From: Muscardinus avellanarius
Lineage: Eukaryota > Chordata > Mammalia > Rodentia > Gliridae
Length of the DNA: 64,000 nucleotides
NCBI GenBank assembly: GCA_963383645.1
Contig: OY726557.1
Location: 151,698,360 to 151,762,359, forward strand
Direction of reading: 5' to 3'
Within the stretch, counting starts at the first letter, position 1. Every line of letters begins with the position of its first letter. The notes under the pieces were generated by a model that made no database searches, had not been told where the DNA came from, and saw only the letters and a list, made by a program, of their open reading frames with translations. Below are positions 32,959-44,692 of this stretch, piece by piece. The position numbers and the translations under genes are program-made.

Positions 32959-33900
32959 AGTGGGACTTCTGGGAAGATGGTGACTGAGGAAAGCAGTATA
33001 TATCAGTCCTGCTGATACTTGGTCTCCATTAACATAAAAACAGAGTTCTGACAAAAGAAAGAAAACACCATAACTTTAAAAAGAACATGATAAGTAAAAG
33101 AGGGCAGGAAAGAAAGAAAGAAGACCGATCAGAGAACAGAAAAGAACCTCCCCCCACAATGGCTGCAGGTGCCGTGGTGGCGCTATCTTGCTTCACCACA
33201 AGAGACTGCCATAGACTCACAGGAAAACAACCAATGACTTGAAGTAAACAGCCACAGCTCGTCAGAATTGTAAGCCATCAGTTCCTCCTGCCCAAACACT
33301 GGCTACAACTTGCAACAGTGGTGGCTGAGCACACCACACCCTCTGGAGATCCAGAGCATCACTCAACAAGACCATAAGTGAACCTGCTGTCCCCGTGGAA
33401 GAATGCTCAGCATGGTGCACCCAGGGAAACTGCACAGCTGCGATAAAGTTGCTGCATCTGAGACTTTACAGTTCAACCCCGCGAAGGTGGGGATGGAGTC
33501 TGAACTATCAGAGGCTTGGAGAGACTCAAGCACTACATCAGTGGGAAGTATGGAGGGAGATCTACACTTAACACTAGATCCAACTAGTAGGATATTCTAG
33601 ATCACCAGAGACCACCCAATTGTGGTGACTGGGGAGAAGTCAGACCAAACCAACCCTAGTTGTGGAGAGCAGAGACTCTTACAAATACACTGTGTTTGGT
33701 CCCAGAGGAATCTGCCACCTACATAAACAGGCTCCACAGCCATGGAAAGTGTGGAGGGTGACCTACACTTAACAGTATATCCAGCCCCATTAATACCATC
33801 TATCTGCATAGACTGAGAAAGACTCAGAAAACCAAGCTTGCAGAAGGAAAGGTGCCAGTGGTACTAGGTGCCTGCAAAGAGAGAGTATGCAGAGGCCCAG
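32959..33900 (+). mobile_element. L1 5' UTR
   Basis: Begins ACTTCTGGGAAGATGGTGAC, which has the layout of an L1 transcription start with an AAGATGG core (YY1-like in known L1s). About 900 bp of non-coding, GC-moderate sequence follow. A segment TGGAGGGAGATCTACACTTA recurs as TGGAGGGTGACCTACACTTA 201 bp later (33551, 33752), suggesting a tandem promoter unit. No ORF1 follows. Confidence 0.68.
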
Positions 33901-34288
33901 TCGGTTGAGTATTCATATTTTTGTAGGGTTAACCCTCAGTTAGGTCACTTATTTGCTCCTCCATAGGATCTCTTTCTTTATCTAGAATTCCTCCTGTTAC
34001 CCATTTCTCCCTAGCTTTCACATATTAGGGAAAGCATCTGATATCTTATTTTTTGTGACTGACTAATTTCACATAGCAAAATGTCCTCCAGTTCCATTCA
34101 TTTCCCTGTAAATGATATAATTGTGTTTTTCTTTATGGCTGAGTAAAATTCCATTGTGTACATATCCCATACTTTTTTAATCCATTCATCTATTGATGGA
34201 TATCTTGGCTGGTTCCATAGTTTGGCAGTGGTGAATTGTACAGCTATGAACACAGATATAGATGCTTTAGTTTGGTACCAGACCATAA
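33901..34288 (-). mobile_element. L1 ORF2 end and partial 3' UTR, opposite orientation
   Basis: Minus-strand translation at 34098-34286 shows the ORF2 C-terminal pattern (FIAVQFTTAKLWNQ, DEWIKKVWDMYTMEFYSAIK). The 3' UTR is cut before its terminal part and no poly(A) is seen. Junctions on both sides are abrupt. Confidence 0.88.
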
Positions 34289-35039
34289 ACTGTGAATATG
34301 TCGGGTAGCTTCCTCATTTTCTGATATAGGTTAATCATCTCTGGAAAAATACTCTTTAGGTGATTTTGTGTGTCTAAAAAGATGTGTGAATTATCATAGG
34401 AAATATACAATGTCAGCTCCACTATTACTGACACCAACCGTCATCACTCAGTGAAGGCAGTGTCAGCAAAGGCCTTCACTAAAAGTGCTTTTGCTTCTTT
34501 GTGATTAAATAATCTGGGTGGGGACAATATTTTGAGACTGAATAGCCTGTTAACACAATAAATTTAAAGATGAGCTTTTCTTAAGTCAATTGTTACATAG
34601 GTTTCACAAAATAATGGTTTTTCTAATTCTGTCGTGCATTCTACATTTATTCGCTGGCTTTATAAAGAAGAGTTTCCCCTCCACATTCACCTGTATTTTA
34701 TCACTGAATACTCACAGATTCCATTGTCTTCAATTTAATCCCTTACCATTATTATGATTTTTATGTTTAAATTGTCCCACACTTAGCCAATGAGAGCTCC
34801 TCCAAGCTGTCTTCTAAATCTTTTTGATGCACTTCCATGGTTTTGAGAATACTTCTTTGCTCTCCCTGCTCTCAATATATGCCAGCTCTCCTTTACTTTC
34901 CCTTATCCAGAAGTGCAAAGTCCCTTTACTTTAAGCACCCTATGCCTTTTAGAGATGATGGTACTTAGGTGATAGCTACTGAGCTATAGCCCAAATAGTT
35001 TTCTACCCTGACCCTACTACCTTCACCCTACTTCACTGC
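34289..35039. other. Unassigned DNA
   Basis: No gene recognised. Confidence 0.35.
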
Positions 35040-35500
35040 AACAACCTCCATTTGGTCTTCTGGTAGGCAATCTGGCTTTTCTCCAGCCAGCTCTTCACAC
35101 TGCAGTCAGATTGATCTTTCCCAAAGCAAATCTGTTCCTGCCACATCCAGGCAAAGGTATGCATGTCCACTCATACATTCACATGCTTCACGACACACTT
35201 AAAACCATGCAGTGCTGCCTTTGGTTGTATGGTAAACACCCAAATCATTAGTATCCATGACCAAAAAGACTCATGTGACCTGTTTTTTTCCCTAACCACT
35301 AGTCATATTTTTATCACTTTACCCTTCGTCAGCATTGACCTCTTTTTCAAACATGCTATGCTTTCTCCTATCACAGGCTTTTAAATGTTCTATTTCCCCT
35401 GCCTGAAATGCCTCCTCTTCCCACTCAACTGGAATATGAGATTATCCAAGGCGCCCAACTCTCAGTCTATGCTGCAGTGAAATCCAAAACCCACTCCATG
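35040..35500. mobile_element. Probable L2 fragment
   Basis: A diverged stretch with phrases common in mammalian L2: CAGTCAGATTGATCTTTCC, CTTAAAACCATGCAGTGCTG, CCTGCCTGAAATGCCTCC. Orientation was not determined. Low confidence because each match is short. Confidence 0.42.
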
Positions 35501-35897
35501 TGAGTTTTAATTAATTTGCACTCACAGATTCTTGCCCTAGCACTCTCTGGCTCCTTATATTCTGTGGGCAAAAAAAGTAGGAGCACCCTTCACCTACACA
35601 CACATCCCAGATTGGGGGGGGGGTGCTTAACCCTGTGAAGAGCAGCCCTGAGCCATGACAGAGCAGTGGAAATGACATCACAGAGGGTTTTTTTTCCCCC
35701 AAGAGTGATTTTACCAGCACATCACACCACCTCTCACTGCAACCTTTGTTTCTTCTGCACTTGAGCACTCTCTGTACTCAGAAGGTCACACAAGTTCTTC
35801 TTTCTCCAGTCACAGCCTTTTTCAATTTTAACTTATTATTCTAGGCTTAGCTTTAATGACTCTTGCCTCATTGAAGCCTTTCCTTTTAACTGCAATC
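35501..35897. other. Unassigned DNA
   Basis: No gene recognised. It includes a G-run near 35614-35623. Confidence 0.35.
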
Positions 35898-35911
35898 AAA
35901 ATTAAGCACTC

Positions 35912-36088
35912 TAATCCCAGCATTTGGGAGGCTGAGACAGGAGGATCGCAGTTTGCAGACAGACTCCGCTACTTAGTGAGGCCGTCTGCAACTCAGTGAG
36001 ACCCTGTTTCAAAATAAAGAATAAAAAATAGAGCTGGGGATATAGCTTGGAGGCAGAATGCCCCTGGGTTCCATCCCCAGTACCGCAA
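35912..36088 (+). mobile_element. 5'-truncated SINE
   Basis: Starts inside the B1-like arm (TAATCCCAGCATTTGGGAGG) and runs through the linker and ID-like arm to CCCAGTACCGCA. Perfect 14-bp TSD AAAATTAAGCACTC at 35898-35911 and 36089-36102, so it was inserted already truncated. Confidence 0.95.
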
Positions 36089-36234
36089 AAAATTAAGCAC
36101 TCATTTCTCCACAGGCCCAAAGTAAGTTCTTTATTTCTATTCAAATATTATTCCATCCAGCTTTCTTTTATATGAAGATATCTCAATAGATTAGTATGCT
36201 TTGATGCAAGAGAAGTATTTTGAGCTGAAATACC

Positions 36235-36612
36235 TTCTCTTTCAAATTTGTATGTTGAACTTCTAATCCCCAGTACTTCAGAATGTGACTATTTGGAGAC
36301 AGAGTCTCAGCAAGGTAATTAAGTTAAAACAAGGTTTTTAGAGGGGGCCCTTATAGCTGTCATTATAAGAAGAGGAAACTTAGAATTGCACACACATAGA
36401 GATCTGAGTATATGGGAGAAGAGAGCCATGCATAAGCCCAGGAAAAAGGCCTGGGTCAGAACCTTTCCTTAGCCCCCATTAGGAACCAACCCCGCTGACA
36501 CACTGATTTTGGATTTTTAGGTTCCAAAATTGAAAAAAATAATTTACTATTGTTTAAACCACCCGATCTGTGATACTTTTTTTCTAGCACTCTGAACAAA
36601 TTAATATATTAT
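36235..36612 (+). mobile_element. MLT1-type MaLR LTR
   Basis: Ordered landmarks of MLT1 LTRs: CTAATCCCCAGTACTTCAGA, GACTATTTGGAGACAGAG, AAGGTAATTAAGTTAAAA, TTATAAGAAGAGGAAA, AACCAACCCCGCTGACAC and GTTTAAACCACCCGATCTGT. Near full length and solitary. Confidence 0.8.
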
Positions 36613-36661
36613 CCTTCTTCCTGTTTAGCTTACTAATATCTACCACAGAGAAGTTCATACC

Positions 36662-36868
36662 GCAAGCCAGGCATGTCGATGCACACAGTAACCCCAGCAC
36701 TTGGGAGGCTGAAACAGGAGGATTGCAGGTTCAAAGGCAGCTTCAATTTATCAAGGCCCTCAACAATTTAGCAAGCTCCAGTTTCAAAAAGTAAAAACTG
36801 AAGTAGAACTAGGGATGTAGCTTGGAGGTAGAATGTCCTGGGTTCAATCTCTAGTACCAAAAATAATC
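36662..36868 (+). mobile_element. Diverged B1-dID-like SINE
   Basis: B1-like arm (AAGCCAGGCATGTCGATGC), altered linker and ID-like arm with box B GGGTTCAATCTC. Older than most copies here. Confidence 0.88.
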
Positions 36869-37136
36869 ATTTCATAGAGAACGGATTTTTTTTTTCATAT
36901 GCATTGAAGTAATCACAATGCTAAAGCATATGCCTTCCCAATTAGAATGTTAAATAACTGGCTTTGGAGCCCAGTGGAGTTTCAATTCTATCATCTTTAT
37001 AGCCAAGTGACAGTGGGAAAGCAAGAAAATCTTAGGTTAAAAATAGGAAGTATTGTGATAACTAAAGGAGATACTGTATGTAAGGTATAAAACATAATAC
37101 CTGAGAAATAAGTACTAAATATGTATTAATTATGAT

Positions 37137-37315
37137 TGCTGCCATAAGTACTGTAGTATATGTGTAATAAAAATATGGCAAGGCAGGATGGATAAATATT
37201 ACTGCCATAAATACTGCCATAATTACTGTAGTATATGTGTAATAAATTACTGCCATAATTACTGTAGTATATGTGTAATAAAAATATGACAAGGCAGGAT
37301 GGATAAATATATATA
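37137..37315. repeat. Compound AT-rich minisatellite
   Basis: TACTGTAGTATATGTGTAAT occurs three times (about 37149, 37224 and 37260). Two of these are followed by an AAAATATGRCAAGGCAGGAT block, and CTGCCATAA units lie between. It is a two-level tandem repeat. Mirrored open frames with repeating YYTYTT-like residues are artefacts. Confidence 0.9.
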
Positions 37316-38312
37316 TTAGTACATTTCAGTGATCCAAAATAGGAAAGATAATGTACAATATATAGCACAGTTTCTTCAGAACCCTAATTACTAAAGAAGA
37401 TAACATACTACTTCTCTTCAAAGAAGGATGTCTTCATTCGCTGTGTAATAACATACTCTGTGAGATTATTATTACAAGTTTTGGCTCACAATCAAGATTC
37501 AATCCCAAGAGACATGTCCTCAGGGCGAGACAGCCAAACTTCCCAGGCAGCACTCCAGACTGACAGGTTATTAGTTTTAGTTGAAGAAAGAGGTTTTATC
37601 TGGGGATAGAGTTTCTGAAAAAATCAAACCATCCTTGATGACATTTTTAATGGGACAGAGCTGAATTGGGAGAAAGTAGACAAAGCATTTGAACAATATT
37701 GCTACTCTTTAGAATTATTTTATTAAATCATAAATGTATAACAGCTTCTTAACTCTACACACTCACTTAAATTTTTAAAGGAAAAGAAAAACGTTATGTT
37801 TTATTACACCATGATCCTGGCTAATAGCTTTTTTCAAAACTTTGAGAAAAATCTTAAAAAAGGTTTCACAATGTCACCTGAAACTTACAAATTTAACATT
37901 ATCAAAGAAGGAATGCTTCTACACTCTTACAAAGACCACTAGAAAGAAACAACAATTAAAAAGTTAAGAAATGTCTCGAAGGCATTTTTTTTTACAATCC
38001 TTCCTCCACAGTAACGAAATGTTATTTAATAATCCAATCCATTCACAAAATGGCTCTCTGCATCTGCTCTGGTGTCTCCTGCCATATCACTGCATATTTA
38101 TGCATGACTGAGATAAGAGTTTCCTTAACATTGGAAACTCTTCCTTAACCTGAAGCTGTTCTGTTAACTCTGGCATTTTCACCCCTGGGTCACATTAGTG
38201 CTTGAATGCAAAATTTTAGTAAAGAGAAAGCAGAAAAATGTATGTTTTAGGGAAAATTTTCAGTCTGGAAGATACTGTGGGAAACTTTTTACTTATTATT
38301 GCATAAACAGTT
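37316..38312. other. Unassigned DNA
   Basis: No gene recognised in 1 kb. Confidence 0.4.
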
Positions 38313-38385
38313 AGGGCTAAGGTGGAGCTCAGTAGCAAAGCACTTGCCTAGCATGTATGAGGCCCCAGTTTCAGTCCCCAACAAT
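38313..38385 (+). mobile_element. ID element (tRNA-Ala-derived SINE)
   Basis: Monomeric ID: AGCTCAGTAGCAAAGCACTT (box A region), GCCTAGCATGTATGAGGCCC and box B CAGTTTCAGTCCCC, followed by a (CA)n tail at 38388-38409. A rodent marker. Not a functional tRNA gene. Confidence 0.88.
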
Positions 38386-38409
38386 GCAACACACACACAC
38401 ACACACACA
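38386..38409. repeat. (CA)n tail
   Basis: About 11 CA dinucleotides at the end of the ID element. Confidence 0.92.
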
Positions 38410-39249
38410 TGCTAAATCTAAAATTACAACAAGGAAAATATGAACTATATTAGGTACAGGTGAAATAAATAAACCTTACTTAAGCAGCAAAACTACAGAG
38501 GGGGAGAGAAGATCAGGGCGGGGCCAACAGTGAACTAAGGTAAGGAAGAGTGGGACACTGGCTTCACCCATCTCCTGGGACAAGCTGGGAATCAAATTTC
38601 ACACTTAAGAACCTCACTCTGATCCTGCCATGTGGGTTTGAGAAAGCAGGCAGAGGTAATTGGTTATCTTTGTTTCGTTATTCTCTTAAGAATGGACTAG
38701 GATGTTTCTGTGTTTTTAATGATCCAGTTTTCTTATAACTAGTTAAGAAATACTCTAAATTCAGTCAGGATCATATCAGTTGTCGCTCTCACACCCCTAG
38801 ACTACAAACCAAAGTTATTCTTACTCCTGGAAATAAGCCCTCTCCCCATTTCCAGCCATTCTCTTTCGGTCTATATTTTCCACAGGCACAAAATCTGGCC
38901 AAGTTGTCAAGACTGATAAATACCTAAAAACATATTCCCACCCAGTGCATCAAAATATCAATCCCTGTGAACATACATTTTCCCAAATTACTTTACTCAA
39001 GATTGCAAGATCCTATCCCCAAGTTACCCCATGATTTTTATCTTCAACTAAGACAACTTTCTACCCATGCCTAAAATCCATTAAAATTTTACTCCCAGAT
39101 TAAGTGGCATATCTTTTCTTCCTTATTTTCAATCATGCTCTTCTTCAGAAATTTGGGAGATCACTAAAACGGTTGAGAAATACTCAGATAAATTGTTATA
39201 AATTATACTGATTATAAGCTAATATAAATTACATTACAATTAAAGTTAC
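38410..39249. other. Unassigned DNA
   Basis: No gene recognised. Confidence 0.35.
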
Positions 39250-39452
39250 CTTTTTTGTGGTGCTGGGGATTGAAGCCAGGGCCTTCTACCCCCAACCTAC
39301 ACCCACAGCTCCATTTTTATTTTTCATTTGGAAAGAGTCTTGCTAAATTGCTGAGAGCCTTGCTAAGTTACTGAAGTAACTTCAAACCTGTGATCCTCAT
39401 GTCTCAGTCTCCCAAATACTGGGATTATGGGCATGCACTATCACACCTGGCC
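39250..39452 (-). mobile_element. Diverged B1-dID-like SINE
   Basis: Reversed ID-like arm (GTGCTGGGGATTGAAGCC), linker and B1-like arm ending ATCACACCTGGCC. Confidence 0.88.
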
Positions 39453-40559
39453 TTAAATTTACCTTTCATTCATCAAATTTATTACTTTATACTCATTATA
39501 CTCAGAGAACAGCCCTCCATGACTAAACATAAATAAAATATGGGCAATATTTTCTAAAAACAGATGCAGCTTTACACCTGCATTGATAAAGATGTGGGTT
39601 CATTTTCTTTTAATAGTTCCCCACCCTCTGACTGATTTCTGAAAAAATGCTGTATTACAAACAGCAGGCAGATCCCAGGTCCACTGATGATATCAGAGTA
39701 TAAACCAGTTGTAGCTCTTCCCATCAAACTTTGGACAATCACAATACCCACCACTATGATGATGAAAGAAAAACATTTTTCTAGAGGAGCAGAAACCATT
39801 TATGGGAATGTTTGACTTGCTGTTCAGTAAACATAGACACTTGAGAAGAGTCAGCCATAAACTGAGAAGCTGGAGTCTGAGGGAGTGGGTAGAAAGGACA
39901 ACAAGCAGCAGAAGGTTTCTGTGACCTAGGGGTAGACAGTTTGTGCAGATTTTGTCTATAATAAATATTTCTACAAGCCATCAAGGCAGCGATCTCTCTT
40001 CTAAAACTGAACACGAACTTGTAGATGTCTAATGCCTGTTTTTAATAGCTATATTTGTATAATCAATTTATGGTATTTCCTTGGTCCATCATTTCAAAAA
40101 TATTTTCTTAAATTCAAAATTAAGCCCATCCGTTATCACAGATCCTTCTGCTGGTCCACATTTCATCCTCATAGTCCGTCTCTGACTGGCTGTAGTTGGG
40201 ATGGACTGGTGTAAGCAAGCTTCCAACAGCCCATCTTAAATGTGGATTACTCTCCACTTTGGTATACATGGCCTTTTGAAGGCCAGGTAGCTAGCTCTGC
40301 CCTGCCAAGGTGTGGTCCTGGAGCATGGAAAAGTTCAAGGCACAGAGGCTCGCTCATTCAGGCATGCGAGCAGATAGGTGAGTACCCAACCTCCAGTGCT
40401 TTGGATGGGCAGTCCCAGGAAGCATTCTGTGGGCTTACCAAGGTCCTCACAGAATTCTACCTCCACAGCTGCAACACCCATGACATAACATTTGCTCTTC
40501 TCCTATCCCAGCCCATTCCCTAAGCCCCTTCACACTGCGCCTATGTTCCCCTCCCAGTT
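39453..40559. other. Unassigned DNA
   Basis: 1.1 kb with no recognised gene. A 93-codon open frame at 40242-40523 has no known motif. Evidence for coding is insufficient. Confidence 0.35.
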
Positions 40560-40573
40560 AAAGTACCTGTCCT

Positions 40574-40760
40574 TGTGGTGGCACACGCTTGTAACCCCAG
40601 CATTTGGGAGGCTGAGACCGGAGGATCGCGGTTCGCGGACAGCCTCAGGTACTTAGTGAGGCCCTCCACAACTCAGTGAGACCCTGTTTCAAAATAAAGA
40701 ATAAAAAATAGGGCAAGGGGTGTAGCTCAGAGGTCAAATGCCTTTGGGTTCCATCCCCAG

Positions 40761-40800
<40 letters not shown>
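40574..40800 (+). mobile_element. B1-dID-like SINE with (CA)n tail
   Basis: B1-like arm starting at GTGGTGGCACACG (first bases lost), linker, ID-like arm ending CCATCCCCAG, then (CA)n at 40764-40800. Perfect 14-bp TSD AAAGTACCTGTCCT at 40560-40573 and 40801-40814. Confidence 0.95.
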
Positions 40801-40803
<3 letters not shown>

Positions 40804-40814
40804 GTACCTGTCCT

Positions 40815-41023
40815 AACTTTTAATCTCAGGCTCTGCTTTCACGAGAACCCAAAGACCTAAAACATAGAAGAACCTAAACAGCAGAAATCTAGACAGTGAA
40901 ATGAAAGCACTGAACACAACTTGGAAATATGATCTAATCCTTTAACAAATGTTTGTTTAGTGCTCACAAATGGCACACACTGCTCCGGGGCACCAAAGAC
41001 ACTGCTCTAGGAACTCACTATTA
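40815..41023. other. Unassigned DNA
   Basis: Nothing recognised. Confidence 0.3.
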
Positions 41024-41037
41024 AAAATACTCATTTA

Positions 41038-41245
41038 TGCCAGGCATGGTGGTGCACACTTGTAATCCCAGCATTTGGGAGGCTGAAACAGGAGGATCAT
41101 GGTTCAGGGCCAGCTTCAGCTACTAAGTGAGACCCTCCACAGCTCAGTGAGACTCTGTCTCAAACTAAAGAATAAAAAATAGGGCTGGGGGTGTAGCTCA
41201 GAGGTCAAATGCCCCCTGGGTTCCATCCTCAGATCCTCCCCCCAC
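41038..41245 (+). mobile_element. SINE, first of a tandem pair at one target site
   Basis: B1-like arm (GCCAGGCATGGTGGTGCAC), linker and ID-like arm ending CCATCCTCAGATCC. Flanked by AAAATACTCATTTA at 41024-41037 and 41246-41259. Confidence 0.94.
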
Positions 41246-41259
41246 AAAATACTCATTTA

Positions 41260-41459
41260 CAACCAGGCGTGGCGGCACATGCTTGTAATCCCAGCATTTA
41301 GGAGGTTGAGACAGGATGGTGATTCGCGGACAGTCCCAGCTTCTTAGTGAGACCCTGTTTCAAAATAAAGAATAAAAAATAGGGCTGGGGATGTAGCTTG
41401 GAGGTAGAATGCCCCTGGGTTCCATCCTCAGTACTGCAAAAAAGAAAAGAAAAGAAAAG
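41260..41459 (+). mobile_element. SINE, second of the tandem pair
   Basis: Same orientation, CCAGGCGTGGCGGCACATG start, small internal deletions in the B1-like arm, ID-like arm, and an AAAAG-repeat tail. Flanked by the same 14-mer, AAAATACTCATTTA, at 41246-41259 and 41460-41473. Confidence 0.94.
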
Positions 41460-41473
41460 AAAATACTCATTTA

Positions 41474-42145
41474 CAGAGTTAATAAGACTGTGTGTAATAT
41501 ATATTAAGTGCTGGGTCTCTATTAAATAAATAGAAAATAGATAAATTTATTAAGTACCAAGTATCTCCTGATTATATCTCAAAGTGTAAGCCATTTCTCA
41601 GATTTTCAACAAACTTTGATAAGTCTTTAGTTGAACTTTATATTTTGATATAGATTTGGTGCCATTGTAACAAATAATAAAAGAGTGATCACAGATACTC
41701 TTTAAACAAGTAGCTTACTTTTAATTTTACTACTAATCAGGATCATTCAATTCAAATTCTCTGGTGTCTTTTCTTTTTGTCTACAACTTAGGGTCCAGTA
41801 CTTAAAATTACAGCAAAATTTCCATAATATAAAGTTAACAATGAAAAGGTACAGAGTGGCATTTAGTATATTCACAGTATTAGGCAACTACTACCCACAT
41901 TAAGTTCCAAAATACTTTATCAGCCAAAAAGAAAATCTCATATTCAACAAGCAAGCACTTTCTATTCCTCCCTTCCCCCAGCCAGCCCCTGGCTCTCTGT
42001 CTTTATGAATTTACCTATTCTGGAAATTTCATAGAAACGGAGACATACAATATATGATGTGACCTTTTGTATCTGGCTTCTTTCACTCAGCATAGTGTTT
42101 TCAAGATGCATTCACACTGCAGCATGTATAGAAACTTCATTTCCT
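41474..42145. other. Unassigned AT-rich DNA
   Basis: No gene. The L1 below may start its 3' flank here. Confidence 0.35.
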
Positions 42146-43475
42146 TTTTAAAAAAATATTGGTGCATTGTAGTCATGCATCTTAATGAAGTACAAGATGG
42201 TAGAGGCATACATGCACACATCACCCAATTAGCCCTTACACAATTCCAACCCCATTCCCTACCCCCTCCCTCCTTCTCATGTTTGGCTTAGCGGCTGACT
42301 TTAATAATTTTTGTCAATGAACATCATGTACATTAGGGAATTCCTCTCTTCCCCCTTCCCATACTCCTCATTTAAGTCTCCTTATTTACCCATATATAGT
42401 ATCTCCTTCTATGTCTAGAGTTCCTCCTATGACCTATTTTTTTCCCTAGCTTCCACATATTAGGGAGAGCATCTGATTTCTTATTTTTTTGTGACTGACT
42501 ATCTCACTTAGCATAATGTTCTTCAGTTCCATCCATTTCCCTGTAAATGACATAATTTTGTTTCTCTCTATGGCTGAGTAAAATTCCACGGTGTACATAT
42601 TCCATAGTTTTGTAATCCATTCATCTGTTGATGGACATCTTGCCTAGTTCCATAGTTTGGCAATGGTGAATAGTGCATCTATGAACATAGATATGCATGC
42701 ATTAGTTTGGTTTTCTTTTGGGTAGATACCCAGAAGTGGTATATTGTTGGGTCATATGGTAAGTTTGTTCCCATTTTTCTGAGAATCCTCTGTATTGCTT
42801 TCCAAAGTGGTTGCACTAATTTGCAATCCCACCAACAATGTTTTAGAGTTACCACTTCCCCACATTCTAGCTAGAATTTGTTGTTGTTTGTGTTTTGAAT
42901 GATTGCCATTCTAGTTAGAGTTAGGTAAAATCTCGGGGTCCTTTTGATTTGCACCTCTCAGATTGCTAATAATGTTGAGAATTTTTTCACGTGTTTATTG
43001 GCCATTTGAATTTCTTCTTTTATGAAGTGTTTATTTGATTCACTTCCCCATTTTTTGATTGGGTTGTTTTCTTAGTGCTGAGCTTTTTGAGTTCTCTGTA
43101 TAATTTAGATATTAGTCCTCTATCAGAGGAGTAGGTGGCAAAAATCTTCTCCCATTCTGTTGGCTCTTGATTGAGGTTCTTGACAGTTTCTTTTGCTGTA
43201 CAGAAGCTCTTCAGTTTAATGCTATCTCACATATTGATTTGCCTTTCAGTTTCTTGTGCCTTTGGGGTCTTGTTGAGAAAGATTTTACCTGTGCTTATGT
43301 GTTGCATTGTTGGACCTACTTTTTCTTCAAGGAGCCTCAAGGAATCTGGTTTAATTTCCAAGTCTTTGATCCATCTTGAATTGACTTTTGTGCAGGGTGT
43401 GAAAGTGGGGTTTATTTCCATTTTTCTGCATATGGTTTTGTCAACACCATTCATCTGTTTTTCTTGAACCTGGTT
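42146..43475 (-). mobile_element. 5'-truncated L1: ORF2 C-terminus and 3' UTR
   Basis: Minus strand. The 3' end with TGCACCAATATTTTTTT is at 42146-42170, followed by the 3' UTR and ORF2 C-terminal coding sequence up to about 43475. The frame at 43227-43460 reads TKVNSRWIKDLEIKPDS and similar ORF2 residues, and further downstream the frame is broken by indels. The cut at 43475 is a normal 5' truncation. Confidence 0.93.
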
Positions 43476-44317
43476 ACAAATAAATATATATAACCAATAG
43501 ATGTCCCATATGCCATAATGATGAGCAAGTAATACAGAAAGATGTCTAAGATGCCAGGGCAAATCTTCATTATTATGAAGATGTAGGTATATTGTGTTAT
43601 GTGTATGGGCATATATACTATATATACAAAATGTAAAAAATATATTTTATATATATTTATAGTTATATATGTGCTTTTACACATTAGCTTTCTATATTAC
43701 ATACCTTAATAAATATACTAGCAAGATATAGATAAAATAAACTACTATAGTACACAAAATGATACAAGTGATTAATTATGCTTGTATCACATTCCAGAAA
43801 GAAAATATTAAATAGTACCAAAAAATAAATTTATAAATCAACTTTAATTAAATGACTAAAAATCCCATTAGATTATAGAGTTCTTTCAGAAATTGATAGT
43901 GCTTTTAAAGTTCTCCTGGAGAATAAACAAGAATAGCTAATAAAAATTTGAAGTTCATTTTAAGAATAAGCAAATAAAGATAGCTAATAAAATTTTGTAA
44001 ATGAATTCCAATGTGGAGTATTTGATGTACTAGATATTTAACAAAACTGTGATATTAGTCGAAGGATTTAGAGATAAGTGGGACAATAAAATAACCTATA
44101 AAAGTATTCTCAATATCCTCTTGTGCATATGTTTGACTTTACAAAAATATATTGCAAACAATTGGGAAAAGGAGTCAAGTAACATTTTAAGGACAACTGA
44201 GTAAGAATTAAAAAGTATCCCTCTATCTTAAACTAAATCTCATATATATTAAAAAGCTAAATTAAAAAGGCCATTAAAATCTAGAAAAAATCCTACTATG
44301 TAGTTTTTTTTTTTAAT
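43476..44317. other. Unassigned AT-rich DNA
   Basis: No gene recognised. AT-alternating stretch near 43620-43680. Confidence 0.35.
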
Positions 44318-44398
44318 TTATTGACAGTGCTGAGATTGAGTCCAGGCCTATCTACATGTTAGGCAGGTGCTCTATTACTGAGCTACATCCTCAGCCCA
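44318..44398 (-). mobile_element. ID element
   Basis: Reverse complement gives GGGCTGAGGATGTAGCTCAG, box A region, GAGCACCTGCCTAACATG, and box B GGACTCAATCTCAG, preceded on the plus strand by a T-run (its poly(A)). Confidence 0.88.
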
Positions 44399-44633
44399 CT
44401 ATACACTTCTGCAACAGAGATGGGGAATGATTTTTTTTAACTTAAAAGCAATGAAAAAAATCTTAAAGAAAAATAACAGTTACAAACACATGATATTTCA
44501 AAATTATTTTAAAATAGTTAGACTTGAATTTATCACTGTATACCTTTGACATTTTATAATCAAGATAAATGTAAAAGGCAAACAAAAATATTTATAATTC
44601 TTCATAGACTAATACATAGTCTGTACACAAATT
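44399..44633. other. Unassigned AT-rich DNA
   Basis: Nothing recognised. Confidence 0.3.
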
Positions 44634-44642
44634 CACACACAA

Positions 44643-44690
<48 letters not shown>
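44634..44690. repeat. (CA)n microsatellite
   Basis: About 20 CA units preceded by two ACAAATTCACAC steps. Confidence 0.96.

Positions 44691-44692
<2 letters not shown>

Noticed and set aside
38313..38385. tRNA-Ala gene
   Set aside because: This is an ID SINE. The tRNA fold is degenerate and it carries a (CA)n retro-tail. The same applies to 44318-44398.
40242..40523. 93-codon open frame
   Set aside because: No recognisable domain, no splice or promoter context, and no supporting conservation data.
43227..43562. 111-codon minus-strand gene
   Set aside because: Residues match the L1 ORF2 C-terminus; it is part of a truncated L1.
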